Source: Halorussus pelagicus (GTDB lineage Archaea > Halobacteriota > Halobacteria > Halobacteriales > Haladaptataceae). Taken from it: a DNA stretch of 64,000 bases. Below are positions 1 through 8,691 of this stretch, one piece after another (positions within the stretch are counted from its first letter, which is position 1; the number at the start of each line of letters is the position of its first letter). Made by a program: the position numbers and the translations under genes. The DNA lies in NCBI RefSeq assembly GCF_004087835.1, contig NZ_CP035119.1:124001-188000 (forward strand). The letters run 5' to 3'. Below the pieces are notes generated by a model. It made no database searches, was not told the origin of the DNA, and was given only the letters and a program-made list of their open reading frames with translations.

Positions 1-624
1 GGAGTAGACCGTCAACAGGTCGTTCGCTTTGATTTGGGTATTTCCTCGGGGAGTCAGCGGCTTGCTTTCGCTTTCACGTTCGATAGCGACTATCAGGACG
101 TTGTCTGAGAGGATGTTCTCCCTGCCAGCCTCGGTGAGTGTTTTTCCAGCGATCGGTGCGTTCTCCGTTACCGTAATCTCGAAGACCTCCGCTTCGTCGC
201 CGATTCGCATGTAATCGACGATAGCTGGTCTAGCTACTGCCCGGTAGAGGTATCCGGCAATGAGTTGTTGGGGGTTTTCGATGGTGTTCACTCCGATCTG
301 ACGGAAGAGATTCATATGCTCTGCGTCGTGAACCACCGACGTGATTCCCGGAATCTCGAACTCCTTTGCGAGCAGACAGACCATGACGTTCGTCGCGTCC
401 TGCTCCGTCGTCGAGATGATCGCGTCGGCCCGTTCTGCTCCGGCATCAGCTAGCGTTTCCTTCATCGTGGCGTCCGCGTTAAGCACCAAGCAGTCGTACT
501 CGCTGGCGATTTCGTCAGCTTTCTGCGTGTCTCTCTCGATGACCACGACATCGTTTCCGGAACGCGTAGCGATGTCGATCAGCGGCGATCCAATATCACC
601 TGCTCCAACAATGATAATGTACAT
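1..624 (-). CDS. trkA: TrkA-type potassium uptake regulatory protein (3' end cut off by window edge)
   Basis: The minus-strand frame opens with ATG at 624 and is still open at base 1, so about 208 residues are visible. It begins MYIIIVGAGDIG, the glycine-rich Rossmann loop of TrkA-N domains that bind NAD(H) at the cytoplasmic face of Trk/Ktr potassium channels. An acidic residue (VVVIERD) closes the second strand. Residues from about 135 onward (FEITVTENAPIAGKTL, then a stretch on long-range ligand contacts) form a TrkA-C (RCK_C) domain. The channel subunit is not in the window. A regulator with its own TrkA-C domain lies 0.9 kb away on the other strand, which suggests a shared potassium or nucleotide signal. 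The family call is firm; whether it serves Trk or another transporter is inferred. Confidence 0.9.
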   Translation of the reverse strand, partial: MYIIIVGAGDIGSPLIDIATRSGNDVVVIERDTQKADEIASEYDCLVLNADATMKETLADAGAERADAIISTTEQDATNVMVCLLAKEFEIPGITSVVHDAEHMNLFRQIGVNTIENPQQLIAGYLYRAVARPAIVDYMRIGDEAEVFEITVTENAPIAGKTLTEAGRENILSDNVLIVAIERESESKPLTPRGNTQIKANDLLTVYS

Positions 625-809
625 GTGTAGTTTAAATTATTTGTTTGTCGCACGGTCGGTAGTCGGTTTCGTTCGCGCTTCGCTCGTCTCTCGGTCGGGG
701 GAGTTGACACGGTTGTACTGGCGTTACCGTCTCGGGTGCATCGGTGAGAGATCGTCGCGCGACGTCATTGCGGTTGGCGACTGGAACAATGACCCGGCAG
801 AAAAGCGAC

Positions 810-1166
810 TCAGCCATCGTCGTTGTCCTCCGTTTCGTCGTGTACCTTTCCGAGGTAATGCCACCGATACTGACCCCCCTCGTCGTCGATATTGGGTTGC
901 CATTTGACTCTGTAGGCGAATAGCCCGTGTTCCTCACCCGTTTCGTCCGGGTGTTTCACGACGACGGTAGTGTACGCGCCGTGGTCCTCTACGTGAACTG
1001 GTTCCCCGTACCGTGATTCGATTGCATCTGTTAGGGGCGGATGCTCTCGGAGGAGTTGTTGCGCGTAGTGAATGATATCCCTGAGTTGGCTGTCACTGCT
1101 ATCTTCGAGCGCAGTCGTAATCTGCTCAGGGGTGTCTTCTTGGGAATCGGTGTCAGGTGGAGTCAT
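810..1166 (-). CDS. conserved haloarchaeal protein of unknown function
   Basis: A 118-residue acidic protein. I chose ATG at 1166 because the open frame upstream of it reads through an A+T-rich, non-coding-looking stretch. The N-terminal 25 residues are polar and probably disordered. The core has an amphipathic helix (LRDIIHYAQQLLREHPPL) followed by beta-rich sequence ending in a conserved-looking YRWHYLGKV block and an acidic tail. It has no signal peptide, membrane segment or recognised catalytic motif. It sits between trkA and the Lrp/TrkA-C regulator, but the 185-base gap to trkA argues against tight co-transcription. I do not recognise the family; composition and codon use look like a real haloarchaeal gene. 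Confidence 0.6.
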   Translation of the reverse strand: MTPPDTDSQEDTPEQITTALEDSSDSQLRDIIHYAQQLLREHPPLTDAIESRYGEPVHVEDHGAYTTVVVKHPDETGEEHGLFAYRVKWQPNIDDEGGQYRWHYLGKVHDETEDNDDG

Positions 1167-1539
1167 ATTTTGATTTGGTCGTTGCCGCTTTCGTCCGGCT
1201 AAACACTCTCCGACAACCGAAGAGGGTATGATTCGAGCGACATGTTTGCTGTTACCGGTACAGTCTATCTTCCCCTGAATTCCCCACAAGCCATAAATTT
1301 TGGCATATAATTTCGCTTCAGAGGAGTATACCTGCAGTATATTTTTGCTAAGCAAATTCCTAGCACTTCCCCGACCATTGCTGACCTTAGATGGTCCGCC
1401 AACCGATACCGACGACTCGTCGGAACACTCCCACTGCTTCGTTCGAGGAGGGACGAACACGTAGCGCGAAGCCGTGGCAGTTCCGGACAACCGGCGCTCT
1501 ACAGCGAAGACCTTTATTCGTCCTGAGCGTAGTTCCGCT
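1167..1539. other. intergenic region, divergent promoters
   Basis: 373 bases without a supportable gene. It is richer in A+T than its surroundings (around 1290-1360). TATA-like stretches there could serve the minus-strand gene ending at 810, and CTTTATTC near 1511 lies about 28 bases before the regulator start at 1540, which fits leaderless transcription. I see no repeats or RNA gene. Confidence 0.5.
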
Positions 1540-2283
1540 ATGGCTCACCGCGTCGATGAAATCGACAAACGCATCCTCTATTATCTGGCATTGGACGCGC
1601 GGAACACCTCAACGTCAGATATCGCCGACGAAATGGGGGTAACTCCAGCGACGATCCGAAATCGGATCAAACAGCTCGAAGAGCAAGGCGTTCTTCGAGG
1701 GTATCTGGCCGACATCAACTACAAGTCCATCGAGGGATACGTCACCTACCGGTTCAGATGTACGGCCCCAATTCCGGACCGTGCCCGACTCGCTCAGTCG
1801 GCTCTAGAAATTTCCGGAGTCGTAACCGTTCAGGAACTGATGGCGGGGTCCGCGAACCTCGGGATTACGGTCGTCGGGGCGGATACCGACGACATCAACC
1901 AAATCGCGGGCGAACTGGCCGACCTCGGATTAGAAATTGAAGACGAGAGCGTTATCGAAGGTGAGTACCACACTCCGTACAATCCGTTCGGTCCAGAAAA
2001 CGTCCCGAAGGGACCGTCGTTAACGGACTTCATGAGTTTAGCCGGGGACGCGGAGGTCGTCGAATTCACCGTCTCGGAGGGAGCAGAGATTGCAGATATG
2101 ACTATCGAACAAGCCGTGAACGAAGACCTGCTGGCCGACGAAATGCTCGTCGTCGGCGTTGAACGGGAAGGCGACGTACTCACTCCCAAGGGTGAAACCG
2201 TCATTCAAACGGGTGACGTCGTTTCGCTCTTCTCGAAGGGTCCGCTGGAAAAGAACTCTTTGGAGGTATTCGGGACGCAATAA
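1540..2283 (+). CDS. Lrp/AsnC-family regulator with C-terminal TrkA-C (RCK_C) domain
   Basis: A 247-residue protein. Residues 1-60 are an Lrp/AsnC winged helix (DEIDKRILYYLALDARNTS, then TSDIADEMGVTPATIRNRI as the recognition helix). Residues about 65-150 resemble the Lrp effector fold. Residues about 165-245 (VVEFTVSEGAEIADMTIEQA, then a LTPKGETVIQTGDVVSLFS strand pair) are a TrkA-C domain, which in transport proteins binds small ligands such as cyclic dinucleotides. The combination suggests a ligand-sensing regulator of ion transport, probably acting on the neighbouring trkA or other potassium genes; that target is inferred. I used ATG 1540 instead of the upstream in-frame start because a TATA-like CTTTATTC lies about 28 bases before it and the upstream codons look non-coding. 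Confidence 0.85.
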   Translation: MAHRVDEIDKRILYYLALDARNTSTSDIADEMGVTPATIRNRIKQLEEQGVLRGYLADINYKSIEGYVTYRFRCTAPIPDRARLAQSALEISGVVTVQELMAGSANLGITVVGADTDDINQIAGELADLGLEIEDESVIEGEYHTPYNPFGPENVPKGPSLTDFMSLAGDAEVVEFTVSEGAEIADMTIEQAVNEDLLADEMLVVGVEREGDVLTPKGETVIQTGDVVSLFSKGPLEKNSLEVFGTQ

Positions 2284-2464
2284 GCGTGTAAGACTGAGCA
2301 CGCGGACTCTCTGGTCCAACAAGTACGTTCCAGAAACGCGAACAGTGTGGTGCAGAGGTCTGCGTTCGGTGGCATGGCCCACTGGGACGAACCGCTAGGG
2401 AGCCATATTTCCGTCTTCGACGGTGCGAAAGTTTATTAAATATACATCTTTAACAGTGTGTTCA

Positions 2465-3232
2465 ATGAGCGCAGGGAGTTCCGGGTATCGTGGTGGTGGT
2501 GGGTCCACCGACGACGCGACCCCCTCGGTGGACGAACCACGGTTTCTCGACGTGCTTCGAGAACTGAAGGCCGACGGCTGTAATCTGCTTGTCGTTGGGG
2601 ACGCGCCGCGTCGCCTCTTTACGGAAGCCAGCGCGGGACTGCTCGGGGGGACCGACGAGCGTCGCTATCGACTGCTAGCGGTCACCGACGCGAGCGCACA
2701 GAGCGTCGTCGAGCGCCTGCCCGACCCCGAAGAGACGCCGGGTGCGTTCGCCGAGACGACCGAAATCGTCAACCACGCCTCGCCACCGCGGTCGGTCGTG
2801 GACGCGGGCGAGACCCACGATGCCTTGCCCCTAAGCGACCTCTCTGAGCGACAGGTCGTGGACCCGCAGCTCGCGGGGTTGCAGGCGGAACTCGCCGAAT
2901 CGATGGCGGCGTTCAACCGCCACGCCGGAGGGCTTCGCCCGGCCCAGTTGCGGGTCGGCGTCGATTCGCTCGGCGCGCTCTTCGAACACTACGACGCCGA
3001 TGTCGTGCGTCGCTGTCTACAGGTCGTCACCGGCTACGTCGCCGACTACGACGCGATGGGCCACTACGTGCTGACCGAACCGTACGACGGCGAGCGCGTC
3101 GCCCGACTCGCGGCAGACTTCGACGCCGTAATCGAGATTCGCGCGGTTGACGACGAGAGCCGCGACCACCACGCCGAGGAGCGGTGGCACGTTTCCGATT
3201 ACGACCTGCTGACCGACTGGCTCCCGCTCTGA
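2465..3232 (+). CDS. DUF7504-like haloarchaeal protein (degenerate RecA/KaiC-like)
   Basis: A 255-residue soluble protein, start ATG 2465. TTTATTAAATATAC at 2430-2443 provides a TATA box. After a glycine-rich N-terminus, residues about 25-70 (FLDVLRELKADGCNLLVVGD, then RRYRLLAVTD) match my recollection of the haloarchaeal DUF7504 family, whose members resemble RecA/KaiC NTPases without a clear Walker A loop. The C-terminal half (FNRHAGGLRPAQLRVGVDSL, then YDADVVRRCLQVV) fits the same fold. The start of the CHAT-domain gene follows 51 bases downstream on the same strand, so the two are probably co-transcribed. Function is unknown; the family name is from memory and not verified. Confidence 0.6.
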   Translation: MSAGSSGYRGGGGSTDDATPSVDEPRFLDVLRELKADGCNLLVVGDAPRRLFTEASAGLLGGTDERRYRLLAVTDASAQSVVERLPDPEETPGAFAETTEIVNHASPPRSVVDAGETHDALPLSDLSERQVVDPQLAGLQAELAESMAAFNRHAGGLRPAQLRVGVDSLGALFEHYDADVVRRCLQVVTGYVADYDAMGHYVLTEPYDGERVARLAADFDAVIEIRAVDDESRDHHAEERWHVSDYDLLTDWLPL

Positions 3233-3283
3233 CCGGCGGTATCGCCCCGACGATTTCTCGACGAGAAAAGACGGTCACTCAAC

Positions 3284-5416
3284 ATGCGCCCACGATTCGA
3301 TTCACCTGACGACGGAACTGGTGTGGAAATAATCGACCCCATCGAAAACCATCGCTACGTGCTGTACACTCCCGAACCCGTATCGCTGGAACCGGCCGAC
3401 ACCGAGGCGTTCGCGTATCCGGTGTCGGTCGCTCGCCGATTCGTCACCTCGAAGATAACCCTGCCGTCGAATCCCTACTTGGGAATTATGGACGCGAGCG
3501 ACGGGAAACACATTTCGGACATAAGTTACGGCGAGATCCGGCAATTTGACGACGACCAGTATCTCCTGCACGTCGGGGCGCCGTTCAAGACGTATCTGTG
3601 CATCGACTCGTCGCTTCATGTCGAAAATCGCACACCCGAAGTCAAAATCGAGTTTAGGTCCGAAACCTCTGTCAAAGTCGGCGCACGGTCATCGCACACC
3701 TCGCCCGCGTCCACTGTCACGGTGCCGGACGACCCCGAGGCCGTCATGAAAGCGGTATCGACGTTCGGGTCGGCGCTCAAGACGACAACTCCCGAACAGG
3801 CGTGGCCCACCCTCCGGGGCCACCCACCGCGTCTCGAACGAGGCGAGGAGTTGTCGATTCCGGACGAACTCGACGTGCCGGACACGGGAGTCACCCTCCA
3901 CGTCCCGACCGACTACGAACACGTTTTCCCGGTCGCGCCGCTTGCGTACTACCTCGGGGCGAGCGTCGTACCCGGCAACCCGCCGCGGTTGACTACCGAG
4001 GACGGATTCGTCCATCATCTCGGCGAGGGCGAAAAGTTCGAAAACGAAGTCGCTCGTGTGCTGAAGCAGGTAATCGTTCTCGATTGTGTGACTCGGGCCG
4101 AGACCGAGGGGTTCCATCCGGTTGACCTCGCCGAGCGCCGAGCGGTCGAGTCGGTCACCGACCTTGACTTCGAGGCGTTGTACGACGCGTCGCTCGCCGA
4201 GCGCCTCCCAACGTATCTCTCGGTGCCCGAGACAGTTCTCGACGAGGTTCAACCGTGGTGGAGTCGAGTCACTTACGCACGACCGGTCGCGGAAAGTCTC
4301 GAACTCCTGCCGTACATCGCCGACGATCTCTCGATACTCCGCGTGAAGCCCGCTTCGTCCGACTCCCAGCCGTCTGCAAACGTCGAAAACAGCCCCCAGC
4401 AGGACGCGCTGCGTTCGTTCAAGCGACGCTCCGACATCGCCGCGCTCGACCTTCCCTCGGACTCCGACGGCCGAGCGACCGGCGTTCCGGACTCCGACGA
4501 GTACGTCCCGCTTCCCGAAGTCGAGGCACTGGAGCGAGCGTGGGTCGGCGACGGGACGCCGGTCCACGGGACGAAACTCCATCCCGCAGCGTTCCGCCAC
4601 GAGCGAACGGAGGCAACCGATGGCGTCATCGAGGTGACGGTGGTCTGTAACGACGAGCAGATGCGCGAGGAGTGGGACACCGTCTCGGAAGTGTACGGCG
4701 AACGAGAGACGGTCCCGTTCGAGGTGGACTGTCGGTTCGGGGTCTCGACCGACGAACTCCGGGCGCTGTTGGCTGAGGACCACGACCTGTTCCACTTCAT
4801 CGGCCACATCGACGGGCGCGGGTTGGCGTGTCCCGACGGAATCCTTGACGCCGAAACGGTCTCGGAAACAGGAGCGACGACGATACTACTCAACGCGTGT
4901 CGCTCGCACGACCAAGGGGTCGCGCTGGTGGAAGCGGGTGCCCGCGCGGCCATCGTGAGTTGGGGAGACGTGGGGAATCTCGGTGCGGTCGAGGTCGGTG
5001 AGACGTTTGCACGCCTGCTCAACTACGGCTTCACCGTCGGTAGCGCGCTCGAAATCGTCGAAGAACACACGAGCATCGGTCGTCACTACGTTGCGGTTGG
5101 GGACCCGAACATCACGGTGGCGCAATGTGATGACGCCGCGCCGATACTCTTCGAGATGACATCGGGTACGCCAGTGCAGTACGGTAACGAAGTCGAAACA
5201 AAAGTAACGAACTATCCCGACCCGGGGTACGCCGTCGGGTCCATAATCGTCTCGTCGCTTCGAGACGAGGACGACCCCGAGTTCTTCGCCGTCCCCGGCG
5301 TCCAGCGGTTCACGAATTCGGTCGAGAAAGTCGAGAACCAGCTCGGAGACTACTCGGCACCAATAGTCGTCGATGGAGAACTCTGCTGGACCGACGAATG
5401 GTTCGGTGACGAGTAA
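3284..5416 (+). CDS. CHAT-domain (caspase-like) protein
   Basis: A 710-residue protein. Residues about 1-420 are a haloarchaeal N-terminal region rich in beta strands with no family I can name. Residues about 440-630 form a CHAT-like caspase-fold domain: DLFHFIGHIDGRG supplies the candidate catalytic His508 and LLNACRSHDQG the candidate Cys539, followed by AGARAAIVSWGDV as in CHAT peptidases. The last 80 residues form a short beta-rich tail. It has no signal peptide or membrane helix. CHAT proteins in bacteria act as proteases in programmed death or phage defence (for example Craspase-associated TPR-CHAT), but some are inactive. Here both catalytic residues are present. It follows the DUF7504-like gene by 51 bases. 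The substrate is unknown. Confidence 0.75.
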   Translation: MRPRFDSPDDGTGVEIIDPIENHRYVLYTPEPVSLEPADTEAFAYPVSVARRFVTSKITLPSNPYLGIMDASDGKHISDISYGEIRQFDDDQYLLHVGAPFKTYLCIDSSLHVENRTPEVKIEFRSETSVKVGARSSHTSPASTVTVPDDPEAVMKAVSTFGSALKTTTPEQAWPTLRGHPPRLERGEELSIPDELDVPDTGVTLHVPTDYEHVFPVAPLAYYLGASVVPGNPPRLTTEDGFVHHLGEGEKFENEVARVLKQVIVLDCVTRAETEGFHPVDLAERRAVESVTDLDFEALYDASLAERLPTYLSVPETVLDEVQPWWSRVTYARPVAESLELLPYIADDLSILRVKPASSDSQPSANVENSPQQDALRSFKRRSDIAALDLPSDSDGRATGVPDSDEYVPLPEVEALERAWVGDGTPVHGTKLHPAAFRHERTEATDGVIEVTVVCNDEQMREEWDTVSEVYGERETVPFEVDCRFGVSTDELRALLAEDHDLFHFIGHIDGRGLACPDGILDAETVSETGATTILLNACRSHDQGVALVEAGARAAIVSWGDVGNLGAVEVGETFARLLNYGFTVGSALEIVEEHTSIGRHYVAVGDPNITVAQCDDAAPILFEMTSGTPVQYGNEVETKVTNYPDPGYAVGSIIVSSLRDEDDPEFFAVPGVQRFTNSVEKVENQLGDYSAPIVVDGELCWTDEWFGDE

Positions 5417-5453
5417 CCAGTTCGAGACGAGAAGAGGCCCCAAATACCGAGAC

Positions 5454-5825
5454 TCAGGCCATCACGTCGGCGTCGAGCAGGCGGTCGGCGACGTACTTCT
5501 CCGCGGATCGGTCCTCGGACTCCTCGAAGCGCGCGATCTCCTCGTCGCCGTGTTCGACCACGATAGTCGGGATGAGCGACACGTCGTACGCCTCGACCTT
5601 CGGGCCGTCCTTGTCGCGGTTAACTTCGTAGACCTCAATCTGGTCGTCGGCCACGCCCGCGGCCTCCAGCGCCGCGAAGAAGTCCGGGAGCGCGCTCCGG
5701 CAGTCGCCACACCAGTCGGCACCCCAGACGCGATAGGTGACCTCGCCGACGCCAGCCTCAATGGCGTCAATGACTTCGCTGTGTGCCGCGGCGTCCCACG
5801 TCGGATTTGGTTCGGTCGTCTCCAT
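5454..5825 (-). CDS. thioredoxin-family protein
   Basis: A 123-residue cytoplasmic thioredoxin-fold protein. ATG 5825 gives METTEPNP; longer in-frame starts only add unconserved, arginine-rich sequence. The active site WCGDC has redox cysteines 39 and 42, and the cis-proline lies in SLIPTIVV. The CGDC variant in place of CGPC is common in haloarchaeal thioredoxin-like proteins and would shift the redox potential. Function is thiol-disulfide exchange; the partner is unknown. It ends convergently with the CHAT gene (37-base gap) and diverges from the cysteine synthase gene, with which a shared sulfur/redox theme is possible. Confidence 0.88.
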   Translation of the reverse strand: METTEPNPTWDAAAHSEVIDAIEAGVGEVTYRVWGADWCGDCRSALPDFFAALEAAGVADDQIEVYEVNRDKDGPKVEAYDVSLIPTIVVEHGDEEIARFEESEDRSAEKYVADRLLDADVMA

Positions 5826-6013
5826 GGTCGTCGATTGGCGCTCGACGCGCTTAATCGCACGGGTCGGGGCAGAGTCGGGTATTTTCGCCGAGCGCACGGC
5901 GACCGGCAACCGACACCGGCCGCTACTCTCCGAAGCCACAGAATGTAACGACTACCGGCACGTCCTGCCACCAGCCGTCATTCGTTTATACGCCCCGTGC
6001 CTACCCGTGAGTA

Positions 6014-7072
6014 ATGAAACACTCAATCCTGGACGCGGTGGGGTCGCCGCTCGTCAGGGTATCGTCGCCCGAGGGTGCGACGGTCGCGGCCAAGGTCGAG
6101 GGGTTCAATCCGGGCGGGTCCGCGAAGGACCGGCCCGCCCGCGAGATGATTGCCGCCGCCGAGCGCGCCGGGGCGATAACGCCGGGCGACCGCCTCGTCG
6201 AGCCGACCAGCGGCAACACCGGCATCGGTCTCGCCGTCGCGGCCGCGGCGCGGGGCTACGACCTGACCATCGTGATGCCCGAATCGAAGTCCCCAGAGCG
6301 CCGGAAACTGCTGAAAGCTTACGGCGCGGACCTCGAACTCGTGGATGGCGAGATGGAGAGCGCCCGCGAGCGCGCTGACCGACTGGCCGAGGAGGACGGC
6401 GTCGTCCAGATGGGTCAGTTCGAGAACCCGGCGAACGCCGAGGCCCACTACCGGACCACCGCCGAGGAGATTCTCGAACAGGTCGAGGGACGAGAAATCG
6501 ATGCCTTCGTCGCGGGCGTGGGCACCGGCGGCACCATCACCGGCACCGCCTCGCGCCTGCGCGAGGAGTTCCCCGAGATGGAGGTCGTCGCGGTCGAACC
6601 CGAGCGAAACGCCGTCCTCTCGACGGAACTGGGGGAGGACTCGTCCGACAGCGGCCTCTCGACGGAGGGTGACGACTATCAGGGGATGGGTCCGGGGTTC
6701 GTCAGCGACCTGCTCGATACGGACCTGCTCGATAGCGTGGAGACAGTGGAGTTGGAGGACGCCGAAGCGGAAGCCCGCCGACTCGCCCGCGAAGAGGGTA
6801 TTCTGGTCGGCCAGTCGTCGGGCGCGGCGTCGGTCGCCGCCAACCGAGTGGCCGAGCGCATGGCCGAACCCGAGTTGAACTGCCCGGAGGTCCCCGACGA
6901 CATTGCGAATATGCTGGCCGACGACGGCGGTGAGCGCCTTGCGGAGGTGCAGGCCTCGTCGGGCGCTCGACCCGACGGCGGTGCAAACGACGGCTACGAC
7001 GACTGTCCGCTCGTCGTGACGGTGTTCCCCGACAGCGGCGAGCGATACCTCTCGACCGGGATGTTCGATTAA
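6014..7072 (+). CDS. cysteine synthase family PLP enzyme (CysK/CysM-like)
   Basis: A 352-residue fold-type II PLP enzyme. Lys38 in NPGGSAKDR is the Schiff-base lysine, TSGNTG (about 64-69) binds the alpha-carboxylate, and GTGGTITG binds the PLP phosphate. These mark the O-acetylserine sulfhydrylase/cystathionine beta-synthase group that joins sulfide to an activated serine. At about residue 222 it has GMGPGFV where many CysK proteins have GIGAGF, and the C-terminal 50 residues form a haloarchaeal extension rich in Asp/Gly. GTTTATAC at 5984-5991 is a plausible TATA box. Alternative roles such as CBS-type activity cannot be excluded by sequence alone. Confidence 0.88.
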   Translation: MKHSILDAVGSPLVRVSSPEGATVAAKVEGFNPGGSAKDRPAREMIAAAERAGAITPGDRLVEPTSGNTGIGLAVAAAARGYDLTIVMPESKSPERRKLLKAYGADLELVDGEMESARERADRLAEEDGVVQMGQFENPANAEAHYRTTAEEILEQVEGREIDAFVAGVGTGGTITGTASRLREEFPEMEVVAVEPERNAVLSTELGEDSSDSGLSTEGDDYQGMGPGFVSDLLDTDLLDSVETVELEDAEAEARRLAREEGILVGQSSGAASVAANRVAERMAEPELNCPEVPDDIANMLADDGGERLAEVQASSGARPDGGANDGYDDCPLVVTVFPDSGERYLSTGMFD

Positions 7073-7218
7073 CCGTCACAAAGCAGTTGTTTTACCTGTA
7101 ACTTTTACTACTCCTATTATATAAATATACTATTTTATTGTTGTACTGACGGTACAGATGGTCGATATTGTTCAGAACAACCGAGTATATAATGTATATA
7201 AATCTAATATTTGTGATT

Positions 7219-8691
7219 TTAGCTGCGAAGTTGACATCGTCGGCTGATGACTGCTGACCATAACAGGATGGCGCCACAACAGACGAATGCGATTGGTGTC
7301 ACGACATGCGCTTGTCCGGTTGCTCCCATGAAGTCAAGCCACTTACTTTGGGCACCCGCGTACCAAAGTAGCAAATAACTCCCCTCGAATAGCCGACTGG
7401 TTTTAGTCCAGCTACCGCTGGCGAGCGCGAGTGCAGGAACAAAGACTGCACCTGAGACTAAAACGAATAGTTGGATCACGTCTCCAGCAAGGAATATACG
7501 GAGTCCGACTCCAGACATGAACAAGAGTGTGATCGCTACCCCGACAGCCCAAATAGCGAGGAGTTGACCAACCGGGTAGAGGGAAGAGCCGACGAACGGC
7601 ATTGTTCCGTGTCGGCTCTCTCTAATTCCCATTTTTGACCAGATCAGAAGCGGCCATATCCAGAGCAAAGGAACGATAGAATCACGCACGGTTGGTAGTG
7701 GAAGTGAAACAGAGGCTAACCACAGAAGTCCACCTCCGAGATACCACCCACGGCGGTGACCTCCAAGTAAGAGTCGTCCCTCTGCCCAAAGAATCCGGGG
7801 TAAGTCAATCCCAGCATCAGTATTGACTGACGAGAGTGAGGTCTCTATCGAAACTTCGTCCGGGGTACTCAAGGGAGAAGTCGTTTCGACTTCGGAGTCA
7901 TCCTCGCTATCACCGGAATCTACAGTGGTGTCGAATCGGTTGAACTGGACTGCACTGATGCCGACAACGACGAGCGTAGCAGCGACGTATAAGAGACGTC
8001 GGAGGGCAATTGTACCAGTCAAGGAAAGTCCATTCCATAACGTCTCACCGTTCAGCGTCTGGGTATCCGGTACCGACTGTATACTTGATACGACGGGCCG
8101 TATTCCCATCGGGTCAACAATGCCAGAAACAAACACTAACAGCACCGTGAAAAAATAGACAACACTGGCCCATCCACCACGCAATGATTCGATGGTCTCG
8201 AATAAGATAGCAAGCGCCGAAACAAGAACGACTGCTGGAAAAGTCAATAGCAGAAATGGCAAGACGAGTTTCCAGATATCTAAGCTGCCGACTCCTTCTA
8301 TTTGAAACCGGAACACAGCCACAATCATCATAATACACAGAACTATTGAGAGAACCAATACATTTCCAAGCCATTTTCCGAAGATGTAGGTTTCGTCTCG
8401 AACAGGTGTCGCTGCAATTAATTCGCCGGGACCATCGTACCGGTCCATCGCTATTGCATCTCTCACAACGAAAAATCCGAATAAGAGAATAGCTATCGCG
8501 GCGACAACTGCCGTGTGTGCGCCAACTAGTGCTGCGTTGTTGGCCGCTAAGTCTCTGTTAAACCCAACTGTCGCAGTTTCAGAAAGTGCAAAATAGGATG
8601 CGACAACGACGACTGCGAGGAGACGATATCCTGCGAGGCGACTACGAAAACTCGTCCAAGCAATATGGTAGCATGCTCGCAGTTTGTTCAT
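7219..8691 (-). CDS. ABC-2 type transporter permease
   Basis: A 490-residue polytopic membrane protein with two sets of about six hydrophobic helices separated by a charged, Asp/Ser/Glu-rich cytoplasmic linker (about 255-290). This double layout is seen in large ABC-2 permeases. The N-terminal ACYHIAWTSFRSRLAG is a typical amphipathic lead-in, and SLRGGWASVVYFFTVLL is a permease core helix. ATG 8691 overlaps the stop of the upstream ATPase gene by four bases (ATGA), so the two form a translationally coupled pair. Third codon positions are richer in A/T than in surrounding genes, pointing to acquired DNA. The substrate is not evident; the nearby cysteine-rich micropeptide is a candidate. Confidence 0.85.
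   Translation of the reverse strand: MNKLRACYHIAWTSFRSRLAGYRLLAVVVVASYFALSETATVGFNRDLAANNAALVGAHTAVVAAIAILLFGFFVVRDAIAMDRYDGPGELIAATPVRDETYIFGKWLGNVLVLSIVLCIMMIVAVFRFQIEGVGSLDIWKLVLPFLLLTFPAVVLVSALAILFETIESLRGGWASVVYFFTVLLVFVSGIVDPMGIRPVVSSIQSVPDTQTLNGETLWNGLSLTGTIALRRLLYVAATLVVVGISAVQFNRFDTTVDSGDSEDDSEVETTSPLSTPDEVSIETSLSSVNTDAGIDLPRILWAEGRLLLGGHRRGWYLGGGLLWLASVSLPLPTVRDSIVPLLWIWPLLIWSKMGIRESRHGTMPFVGSSLYPVGQLLAIWAVGVAITLLFMSGVGLRIFLAGDVIQLFVLVSGAVFVPALALASGSWTKTSRLFEGSYLLLWYAGAQSKWLDFMGATGQAHVVTPIAFVCCGAILLWSAVISRRCQLRS

Noticed and set aside
7092-7277. Minus-strand 61-codon frame after the ABC permease gene
   Set aside because: A+T-rich, Ile/Tyr/Asn-loaded translation partly overlapping the permease end; no promoter or ribosome site.
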